Shown piece by piece: positions 31,275 through 37,469 of a stretch of 37,469 nt of DNA. Within the stretch, counting starts at the first letter, position 1; each line of letters begins with the position of its first letter. The stretch comes from a virus, in the IMG/VR virus record IMGVR_UViG_3300022900_000030, positions 1 through 37,469 of that record, one strand, 5' to 3'. The position numbers were made by a program, and so were the translations under genes. Under the pieces are notes generated by a model that saw nothing but the letters and a program-made list of their open reading frames with translations, made no database searches and was not told the origin of the DNA.

Positions 31275-32411
31275 TTACTGTTGAATCTGCTCCACCATCA
31301 AGTTGGCTGCAGGAGAGCCCGGTGCAAAGGCCGTTGCAGGGGCAGCTTTAATCGTAACGGCTGTATCAGTCGCCGCAAACATAATCTCAATATAGTCGTT
31401 CGCAGCAAGTGAGACCGCTTCTGAGATTAAAACCGGCTGGTATCCACCGTTCAAGTTTAGGCTTGTTATGCGGGAGGATTGAGGGATATCGGCCCCATTC
31501 TTCCTAATCCAAGCATAAGCGTCCTTTTGGGAGGCGTTGCTACTAGAGTACTGCAAAGTGCAGGATATGTCGTAATACCCAGAATTCGCCACAACGATTC
31601 GTGAAGTAGGAGTGCCCCGAGACACGCCATTGCTGACGGCTGTCGTATTAAATTCAATTGCATACGCAGTGTTAGCAAGCGCAGGCGCGTAATCAGTAGT
31701 CCGATTAAATGTCCCGTAGTTTCTTTGCTGTTCAATGGTGGGGCGAACAAATATGACACCGTCAGTAGTGCCTACTTTAACTACCGCCGCTAATGGAATA
31801 ACATTATTAGGCGCGGTAGGTTTTACATTGGTCAGTGCTCCCGCTGTACTGGGAGAGGCATACAGAATATCCCCCTGACTAAAACCGCTTGTGTCTACGT
31901 CCCGCACAAAACCCCAAACCGTGCAATATCCTTTTTGGCCCGTATCCGGCAGGTCATGGGTCATGACACCAAGAATGTAAAGCGTTGACTGTGAGCCATC
32001 AGCGAGATAAGGTGCTACTCTCAAGGAGCCCTCCGTAGCCCCAGCAAAGCCGACAACCGTGCCGTTAAGTATGGTAGACCCGGTGTTGTTACTCACGCGG
32101 GCATAGGTCTCTTGTCCTATTTGTTGTACAACTCCATACTCCATGTCGAGTTCAAGAGTCGCGTCATCTGAGTCCCAATCTAGCCGTCCTGTTTGGTGTA
32201 CGGTAGGCGAAGCTGTCGTATCAAAGTCAATGTAGTCAACTGGCTTATTCCAGTCCAATTGGCCCAGAATATTATCAAGCTGGTTGAAGTACAGGCGCAG
32301 GATGTTATTTAATTGATCCTGATACTGACGGTCATACTGCGTAGTAGCCGAAGGCAGGCGCGGCGCGACGGTCTTATTAAGATCGTACTCAGACGTTAGG
32401 ACATTAGCCAT
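31275..32411 (-). CDS. Fibre or decoration protein with C1q/TNF-like C-terminus
   Basis: This 378-residue protein begins with a helix (YDRQYQDQLNNILRLYFNQL) typical of virion attachment segments. A beta-rich domain (about 90-225) follows, with ARVSNNTGSTILNGTVVGF, GYCTVWGFV and GVIFVRP, resembling capsid-decoration or hub folds. The C-terminal domain (about 235-378) has YAIEFNTT, YYDISCTLQY, AYAWIRKNG and NDYIEIMFAA, the strand order of C1q/TNF-like jelly rolls found at trimeric fibre tips. It could decorate the virion or bind receptor. Its start overlaps the stop of the hub gene (TAATG), without a good ribosome site, so it depends on coupled translation. Confidence 0.65.
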   Translation of the reverse strand: MANVLTSEYDLNKTVAPRLPSATTQYDRQYQDQLNNILRLYFNQLDNILGQLDWNKPVDYIDFDTTASPTVHQTGRLDWDSDDATLELDMEYGVVQQIGQETYARVSNNTGSTILNGTVVGFAGATEGSLRVAPYLADGSQSTLYILGVMTHDLPDTGQKGYCTVWGFVRDVDTSGFSQGDILYASPSTAGALTNVKPTAPNNVIPLAAVVKVGTTDGVIFVRPTIEQQRNYGTFNRTTDYAPALANTAYAIEFNTTAVSNGVSRGTPTSRIVVANSGYYDISCTLQYSSSNASQKDAYAWIRKNGADIPQSSRITSLNLNGGYQPVLISEAVSLAANDYIEIMFAATDTAVTIKAAPATAFAPGSPAANLMVEQIQQ

Positions 32412-34297
32412 TACCGACGCCCATCTGCACGAATGTCAATACGCGGGGCACCTAGCTGCCATGTGGTCCCCAGACTGTCCGACTCAACCTTAATGGAAAT
32501 CTGTCGGCCCCGCACTCGGGTGTAGACCTGTCCCGTAAACTCTTCAATTGGCAAAGTAGCTGTGCGAACAACGGGAGCTGTATTAGACCCTCCAACTGAG
32601 GCGGGGCTGTTATACCCAGAGCCAGAGTTCTGCAGCGGTAAGAGTGAGAAGTTCGCCACAGGAGAAGCCGCCGTTGAGCCACGGAACGTCAAATCAGGCA
32701 GTAAGCGCCAGATGAACCCGAAGTTGTGCCCATCATCAATGTCGATTTCAGCAGACGTAATATAGGCTTCCATTGGCGCAAGCGTGCCGGTATCACCGTC
32801 GTCTACCCCGGTTTCTTGGTTCATCAGGAAGCCAGTCGGCGTCGTAGCAAGTGGGTTCGGGCTTAGGCCGCTGTCGAGCCAAGCAGTCCTGTCCATAGTG
32901 CCGTAGTACCAGACATCCTCAACGTAGTTGTACACCACATAGCGGTTAGGGGAAGTAGAAGAAGATGTGCAATAGAACCACCAAATCTCGTTATAGGCCT
33001 CAACCGTACTGGCAAACACCTGCTCAGTCTGGTCATGGTTCAACGTCAAATTGGCGTCGGCGTTCTGGAATATAAACTGGCGCAAGTCACAGCGCAGGGT
33101 CTGCACACGACCGTCGTACTTATAGAACTTGTCGGTACCCATCCAATAGGTAATGTTGTTCGCCGTAGCCACCGCATTGGGGCTAATGATAGAAATGTTT
33201 TCGCCAACAGACTGTGCCCCCCAAACAAACGGAGGGCCTAAATACTGCAGCGAATACAGCGCCGAGTCGGTCCAAACCAGTATCTCTTGACGTGTCTGAC
33301 GAGCAGTAACAATCTGTGACCCAATAGACAGACGTAAGTCACCTGCTTGGTTAGTAATGGCAGGGGTCCAATTGGTAGGGTCTTCTTGGTCTGACCAGCG
33401 AACCAGCATGGGATCAATAGCGCTCTCACCCAGCCCGTTAACGCCAAAACACAGCACGAAGCGTGACACATCCGATACAAGAATGTTGTTCTGCAACGTA
33501 GGTACGTTAGACGCCCCGGACAGACTTGACAGGGGAACCCCGCGCACGGTAATGCCAGCAGTAGCATCCCAGTAGTAGATACCACCGCCCCGTGGACCAA
33601 AGATAAGGTCTTCACCAAAGTTGGAGTGGTTCCAAATACGCAAGGCATCAGTCGCCGACTGTCCAATACCCCAAGGACCAAAGCCCCAGAAGCTAGCACC
33701 CCAACCTGTTTGTGCGGCCTGAATTGCCGGGCCAGTATTGATCTGGTAGGCGCCTACCGTAGCCGCGCCCCCGTTACCCACGTCTGAGGCATTGGCTGCT
33801 ACAGCAGCCGTAATAATATAGTTGTCGGCATCCACGATACCCGTAACTTGGTACTCTTTATTCAGCACAGCAGCCGTAATTGCCCCACCAAGGCCCACGG
33901 CACCACTAAAGGTCACGAAGTCGTTTGTAATCGCCCCGTGGGCTACGTCAGTTACAACAATAGCTGTCGAGCCAGAAGTGGCTGCAAACGTAACATCCCC
34001 CGCCGCTGTCGTTGCCCGAATGGGTGTAATGTCGTAAAAAGCTGTGCCCAGCTCTATATAGTACTTGAGGTTAGTCCCCACGCCAATTAAATTGAGCGCG
34101 TTTAGGGTCACCCAGTTAAGTAAAGAACGGCACGTCCCGAGGAACGAAACGTTAGAAAATCGGGACCAACCGCCAATTTTTTCAGGCGTGCCCTGACGGA
34201 AACGAACCTTGTCGCAGTCGTACCAGCCACCTTCATTTGTGTACCGAGTATTTTCCCGATTCACACCGGGTTTCAGTAGTAATTTTTTAAGGGGCAT
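32411..34297 (-). CDS. Tail hub / DNA stabilisation protein (P22 gp10-like)
   Basis: This 628-residue protein begins LLLKPGVNRENTRYTNEGGWYDCDKVRFRQG, wording typical of short-tailed phage 'stabilisation' or gp10-type proteins, which plug the portal and hold the packaged DNA. It continues as a beta-propeller-like series of strands with Trp/Tyr-rich repeats (IYYWDATAG, ALYSLQYLG, YYKYDG-like FYKYDGR, EIWWFYC, VWYYGTMD). An inserted beta domain lies at about 100-185 (VTFAATSGSTAIVV...). The strand-rich C-terminus (VRGRQISIKVES) suggests a hub. Position between endolysin and fibre genes fits a tail tube or hub. SD TAAGAG overlaps the endolysin stop. Confidence 0.7.
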   Translation of the reverse strand: MPLKKLLLKPGVNRENTRYTNEGGWYDCDKVRFRQGTPEKIGGWSRFSNVSFLGTCRSLLNWVTLNALNLIGVGTNLKYYIELGTAFYDITPIRATTAAGDVTFAATSGSTAIVVTDVAHGAITNDFVTFSGAVGLGGAITAAVLNKEYQVTGIVDADNYIITAAVAANASDVGNGGAATVGAYQINTGPAIQAAQTGWGASFWGFGPWGIGQSATDALRIWNHSNFGEDLIFGPRGGGIYYWDATAGITVRGVPLSSLSGASNVPTLQNNILVSDVSRFVLCFGVNGLGESAIDPMLVRWSDQEDPTNWTPAITNQAGDLRLSIGSQIVTARQTRQEILVWTDSALYSLQYLGPPFVWGAQSVGENISIISPNAVATANNITYWMGTDKFYKYDGRVQTLRCDLRQFIFQNADANLTLNHDQTEQVFASTVEAYNEIWWFYCTSSSTSPNRYVVYNYVEDVWYYGTMDRTAWLDSGLSPNPLATTPTGFLMNQETGVDDGDTGTLAPMEAYITSAEIDIDDGHNFGFIWRLLPDLTFRGSTAASPVANFSLLPLQNSGSGYNSPASVGGSNTAPVVRTATLPIEEFTGQVYTRVRGRQISIKVESDSLGTTWQLGAPRIDIRADGRR

Positions 34298-34306
34298 AGT
34301 GCGCTC

Positions 34307-34771
34307 TTATGCAACAAGTCCGGGCAAATAAACTGTTTTTCCATCCCGCTTTGTAGCGGTCAAGACCTGCTTCTTGTTATCCGCAGGGTTAAAACTTACA
34401 TGCACCCAGCCTGAATCGGGGACGCCGGGGGTATAGAACTCCAGAATAACTTGACGGAATTGCATGTGGTCCACAATCCATTTAGCTAAGTCTGCGTTAG
34501 CAACACCGGGAATTTCAATATCCGCAGCCATGCCTTTGCAGTGATCCGAGGTCTTTGACCCCCCGACTTTCGCGTTTACATCCGGGTGCCGGAAGCCAGA
34601 ATTTACTTTGACCCCCATCCCAAAATGCTCACGCACAGGTTGGAGCACATTTTCGCACAGGGCAGTCAGGTTTGCAATCTCTTCGTCACCGGGAGTATTG
34701 TCCATATCTAGGCGTAAGGCTGTATCGCTCTTGACCATCTCCGCTAGGCTGAAGTTCCTCGTTATTTGCAT
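34307..34771 (-). CDS. Endolysin, peptidase M15 family
   Basis: This 154-residue zinc D,D-/L,D-peptidase cuts peptidoglycan cross-links to lyse the host. The M15_3-type pattern is complete: SDHCKGMAADI with zinc ligands His77 and Asp84 (75-85), and WVHVS with His124. An SGFRHPDVN segment (58-66) matches the family. There is no signal peptide, so it needs the holin encoded upstream. Start ATG 34771 follows AAAGGAAAC. Its 5' end overlaps a small secreted-type protein gene in another frame by 86 bases. Confidence 0.9.
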   Translation of the reverse strand: MQITRNFSLAEMVKSDTALRLDMDNTPGDEEIANLTALCENVLQPVREHFGMGVKVNSGFRHPDVNAKVGGSKTSDHCKGMAADIEIPGVANADLAKWIVDHMQFRQVILEFYTPGVPDSGWVHVSFNPADNKKQVLTATKRDGKTVYLPGLVA

Positions 34772-34961
34772 TACCGGTTTCCTTTAGTAGCACCTGAATA
34801 CAGGTCACATCGTACGCCCGAACATCCGGGTCTTGTTGCATTTTTTGGACAGCTTTGCGGTTGACCGCTTCGCATTCATGTAGGTACCGCTCGACATAAG
34901 AATAATGAAAGGCGCACCCACCGTTTACTAAACAAACGAAAGCAGTGGGTATCCATAGCAT
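34686..34961 (-). CDS. Small secreted or membrane protein of the lysis cassette
   Basis: This protein of 91 residues has a short hydrophobic N-terminus (MLWIPTAFVCLVNGGC) followed by polar sequence with AFHYSYVERYLHECEAV. The cysteine after GG could be a lipid attachment site, though the residue at -3 is Asn rather than Leu, so the lipobox is not canonical. It starts one base inside the holin stop (TAATG) and ends inside the endolysin gene. Such placement fits an outer-membrane spanin (Rz1-like) or a lysis modulator. The C-terminal 29 residues, encoded by the overlap, may be unconstrained. Confidence 0.5.
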   Translation of the reverse strand: MLWIPTAFVCLVNGGCAFHYSYVERYLHECEAVNRKAVQKMQQDPDVRAYDVTCIQVLLKETGNANNEELQPSGDGQERYSLTPRYGQYSR

Positions 34962-35458
34962 TACCGAACCACAGACTTGAGTTGTTCATCCTTGTCTTTA
35001 CTGCCAATACTACTACCAAAGTAATAAGACAAAATCTGTGTCACCGCCGCAGAAAGGACGCCAAGGATGTAGATAAGAATGTCTTTAGCTTCCGGCTTGA
35101 CTTCAACAAACATGAGTACAGCAAAGAGCACAAACGATAAGCCTGTGACCCCCAGCGCAAGAGCTGGTGTAACAATTTTGTTAATGAGAGGCGCGTATTC
35201 ACTCGAAACGACAGCCATTTCGCGCTCACGAGCGTTTGCTTTATCTGCAAGAATTGCTTTAAATTTGTCATGTTCTAACTGTTTAATTTTTGCCTCAGCC
35301 TCTGGATCGTTTGTGATGGCTTTCATCACAGCGTTCACTTCATCCTTGACGCCAAGTTGTTTAGAAAGCGCACTAACTGCCACACCAGCCAGAGGACCGC
35401 CAAGCGCAGTAGCGATACCGGGCGCAAAGCCCTTAACCATTGAAATAAGGTCATCCAT
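34961..35458 (-). CDS. Holin (three-transmembrane-type)
   Basis: This 165-residue protein has an N-terminal amphipathic part (FAPGIATALGGPLAGVAVSAL), a charged middle helix with AREREMAVVSS, and two clear C-terminal membrane helices (about 95-120, ALALGVTGLSFVLFAVLMFV, and about 125-147, ILIYILGVLSAAVTQILSYY). This layout fits the phage '3TM' holin family: it oligomerises in the inner membrane and releases the M15 endolysin. Start ATG 35458 is chosen because it overlaps the upstream stop (TGATG) and has GGAG at good spacing; the frame extends upstream to 35482. Confidence 0.75.
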   Translation of the reverse strand: MDDLISMVKGFAPGIATALGGPLAGVAVSALSKQLGVKDEVNAVMKAITNDPEAEAKIKQLEHDKFKAILADKANAREREMAVVSSEYAPLINKIVTPALALGVTGLSFVLFAVLMFVEVKPEAKDILIYILGVLSAAVTQILSYYFGSSIGSKDKDEQLKSVVR

Positions 35459-35937
35459 CAATTTACTCCGTTTAGTTTCCACTCAATAGCCGTAGCAATC
35501 ATGCCCCATAGCGCCCATACTGCAAGAGCAATAATAATTGCAGCTAGGGTATACCCTACCGCATCCCGACGGCGCTGTTGTTGAAAGATAATTTCACGCT
35601 CGCGCTTAAGTTTAATCTGGCGCTGCATGTGCATCAAGTCATCAAACGCCTGCGGCCCGTAAGCTAGCTTCACCATAGACATGAGTTCTAGGTGTTGTTT
35701 GCGTATGGCCTCTCGGCGCTGGAGTTGCTCCATTGCCTCTTGCTCGACGGACTTACCGCTGCCGATACGTTGGAATAGGCCCGGCTTTTTGTTGTCGATT
35801 TCAGCAAGCTCAGAGGCTTTACCCATCCATGCGCCGATTTGACCTAGAACATCTTCGACTTCACGGCCCGCCTCCACTAGCTTTTTGACCGTGTTGAAAG
35901 CGGCAGTAGCCGCCATGAAGATGCTAATTGGGTCCAT
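35458..35937 (-). CDS. Phage protein with C-terminal membrane anchor
   Basis: This 159-residue, mostly helical, Gln/Arg/Glu-rich protein has one strong C-terminal membrane helix (about 130-150, TLAAIIIALAVWALWGMIAT) and a short tail. It begins MDPISIFMAATAAFNTVKKLVEAG, a text I associate with phage proteins next to holins. Start overlaps the upstream stop (TGATG); the in-frame TTG 35940 is less likely. It could be an inner-membrane spanin-like or virion-exit factor, but no diagnostic motif was seen. Confidence 0.6.
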   Translation of the reverse strand: MDPISIFMAATAAFNTVKKLVEAGREVEDVLGQIGAWMGKASELAEIDNKKPGLFQRIGSGKSVEQEAMEQLQRREAIRKQHLELMSMVKLAYGPQAFDDLMHMQRQIKLKREREIIFQQQRRRDAVGYTLAAIIIALAVWALWGMIATAIEWKLNGVN

Positions 35938-36479
35938 CAATCACCCCAACGCTGGTCATTAACGACAGCAATTAGGGCTTCTACGTCAGCGCAGGCAGTG
36001 ACGGCAACTTCAAGTCGGTTGGCTTCGGCAAGGATTGCAGCACGTTTGGCAGCAACATCAGCGTCAATGGGCACATCACGCTCTGCCTTGCGAATAACCA
36101 TCCAGTCAGTGCCAGCCAGCATCTTACCTGCCGTGTTTTTGACCTGTGCAATCCAGTTCGACTTCAGACCTTTGGTTACCAGACGCTCATCACTGTCAAC
36201 CATGACGGGGTTAGCAGGGTCAGATTTGTCCAGCACTTTGACATACATGGGGTTGCCGTCTTCATCGACTTCCTCACGGTCTTCCATAGCCTTGGGGTTG
36301 TTGATGTCGCCTGACCAGTAGAAGCGGTCGTCAGCACGGGTTGCTTCAGCTTCCCAAGTAATACCCAGAGCCGCACGGTCTTCAGCGGATGAGAGACGTA
36401 GCCAGTTAGCAGGGTATTGAATGTCACCTAACGTAAAGGCACGGTCAAGTTGAAGTGGTTTGTTGTTTACTTTATACAT
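35937..36479 (-). CDS. Tail fibre assembly-like protein
   Basis: This acidic, soluble protein of 180 residues has AFTLGDIQYPANWLRL near the start and, near the end, MLAGTDWMVIRKAERDVPIDADV followed by helices (KRAAILAEANRLEVAVTAC). The 'TDWMVIRKAE' segment is typical of phage tail fibre assembly/chaperone proteins, which fold and join fibres. It lies directly downstream of a tail fibre gene, 9 bases away, as chaperones usually do. Start ATG 36479 follows AAGGAAAC. Confidence 0.7.
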   Translation of the reverse strand: MYKVNNKPLQLDRAFTLGDIQYPANWLRLSSAEDRAALGITWEAEATRADDRFYWSGDINNPKAMEDREEVDEDGNPMYVKVLDKSDPANPVMVDSDERLVTKGLKSNWIAQVKNTAGKMLAGTDWMVIRKAERDVPIDADVAAKRAAILAEANRLEVAVTACADVEALIAVVNDQRWGD

Positions 36480-36488
36480 TGTGTTTCC

Positions 36489-37469
36489 TTATCGTGCGAG
36501 GGAATTTTTGAATGGGTTTTCGGCAAACGCCATGTAGATATAGGTGGTTCCGTTTGAGTTAATGCTCACCGAACCTTCTCTGAGCTTAAAACCATTTGAG
36601 AGAAAGTCGGTTGGGTTGTTCCCTGCTGCGCTTTCGGCAGTAGACTCATTAGGCACAAGGGTACGACCGGCTACGTTTTGGGTGTCTCTAGCGGTATCCT
36701 TCAAAATCCAACTATAACCTGTGGTGTTTTTTATCAGAAGCCATTTTGGGCGAAAACCTAGGTACACAAAAACGCCGTCTGAGGAACCATTGCCCGTGTA
36801 GCTGCCGAATTTACTGTAACCTTCTACATCGGCGAAACAGTAGGTTACATAAGTATTAGCTAAATTGATTGCCGATGCTAATGTAAATACCGTATCTGTT
36901 GGACTTGTATTATTAAAATAGTTAACACTAGTAATAGCGGCATCTGTTGTATTCAGAAAAAGTGCTTTCGTATTTCCAACGCTTTGGTGATAAACGTGCC
37001 AATTAGTAGCACCATTTACACGGTTTTTGGATATAAACATTGCAGGAGCCACCCCAAGTCCATGACCAATTGTCCCTACACCTCCTGTTCCTGTGTGCGT
37101 GACCACACTAACCCCAGCCGTAGGGTTGGCACTAACTGTTGAGGTGATAGAGCCATCAGTGTTGCTTACACCAGCGCCGTTGGCTTTCCAATTCCATGTG
37201 ACATAGGTTTGTGCATTGGCATTAAATTCAAACGATGAACCTTGGGTAATTGTAAATCCATCTGAATCTAATGAATTAAACTCACTAGAAGCATCAACAG
37301 CCGCTGATGTCAAATTTGAAGCAAGCGTACTTGAAACACCTTGTAGTTTGTCCACAAGCCTATGGTTGTACGCAAATGAACGGCACTTTAACCATACTAA
37401 ATCTGGTGCAAACCCAACCCCTGTAATTGCTCGATTGCTTCCGTTATTACCCGTATACAGCACAGGATT
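36489..37469 (-). CDS. Tail fibre / receptor-binding protein made of repeats (5' end outside window)
   Basis: The frame is open to the right edge, so the N-terminus is missing; at least 324 residues are present. Three repeats of about 100 residues can be seen. They start with YTGNNGSNRAITGVGF (residue 3), HTGTGGVGTIGHGLGV (123) and YTGNGSSDGVFVYLGF (222). Each continues with a P-x-x-(L/M)-x-x-x-K core and closes with an aromatic-rich strand, YVTWNWKA, YVTYCFAD and YIYMAFAE. This is a Gly/Thr/Ser/Asn-rich beta fibre. Repeats of this kind are common in phage receptor-binding fibres. The assembly-like gene follows downstream. Confidence 0.75.
   Translation of the reverse strand, partial: NPVLYTGNNGSNRAITGVGFAPDLVWLKCRSFAYNHRLVDKLQGVSSTLASNLTSAAVDASSEFNSLDSDGFTITQGSSFEFNANAQTYVTWNWKANGAGVSNTDGSITSTVSANPTAGVSVVTHTGTGGVGTIGHGLGVAPAMFISKNRVNGATNWHVYHQSVGNTKALFLNTTDAAITSVNYFNNTSPTDTVFTLASAINLANTYVTYCFADVEGYSKFGSYTGNGSSDGVFVYLGFRPKWLLIKNTTGYSWILKDTARDTQNVAGRTLVPNESTAESAAGNNPTDFLSNGFKLREGSVSINSNGTTYIYMAFAENPFKNSLAR

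Noticed and set aside
33238-33699. 153-codon minus-strand frame within the tail hub gene
   Set aside because: Same strand but another frame; Cys/Leu-rich text, no ribosome site, whereas the hub frame has clear conserved-type wording.

Overview
The window reads as part of the genome of a tailed double-stranded DNA phage, most likely a short-tailed (podovirus-type) phage of a Gram-negative bacterium. It has tightly packed short genes with overlapping starts and stops, a phage family A DNA polymerase, a primase-helicase, a very large LPD38-like polyvalent/ejection protein, a P22 gp10-like tail hub candidate, tail fibre genes, a three-helix-type holin and an M15 endolysin. No rRNA, tRNA, insertion sequence, integrase or CRISPR array was seen. 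Terminase, portal and major capsid genes are absent and presumably lie beyond the right edge. Host genus cannot be read from the sequence; a freshwater Burkholderiales host would be a guess.

Layout: bases 1-17772 are transcribed rightward and 17756-37469 leftward, so the two arms converge and overlap by 17 bases. The rightward arm begins with a sigma70-like promoter (93-122) and a leader hairpin. A three-gene module follows: MoxR-type AAA+ ATPase, HExxH/VWA protein and a DUF3150-like protein. Next come two winged-helix proteins, a protein with Cas7/RAMP-like sequence features and its partner, and an unusual 5-bp-periodic GG array of about 220 bp (5437-5658). A block of small genes leads into the replication and nuclease genes: VRR-NUC nuclease, DNA polymerase, HExxH protein, PD-(D/E)XK nuclease with four cysteines, HNH protein and SNF2-like helicase.

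A second promoter (12784-12811) opens a downstream block: coiled-coil protein, acidic-tailed putative single-strand binding protein, HTH protein, small protein, primase-helicase and a final small protein. Both promoters carry nearly the same 16-bp palindrome (TGTC-AA-N-N-TT-GACA type), suggesting shared control of the two rightward units.

The leftward arm, read from the right edge, encodes a truncated repeat-built tail fibre, a fibre-assembly-like protein, a membrane-anchored protein, holin, a small secreted-type protein overlapping the endolysin, the endolysin, tail hub, a C1q/TNF-like fibre or decoration protein, three low-complexity virion proteins sharing a GG-x-x-x-[FYL]-A-x-GG motif, and the 2745-residue giant protein.

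Most interesting items: the GG pentanucleotide array, the Cas7/RAMP-like gene pair, the AAA+/VWA-metallopeptidase/DUF3150 trio, the shared operator palindrome, a UUCG hairpin between Shine-Dalgarno and start codon at 14211-14242, and the giant protein with an embedded HExxH site. All family names come from motif reading by eye; no database search was run.
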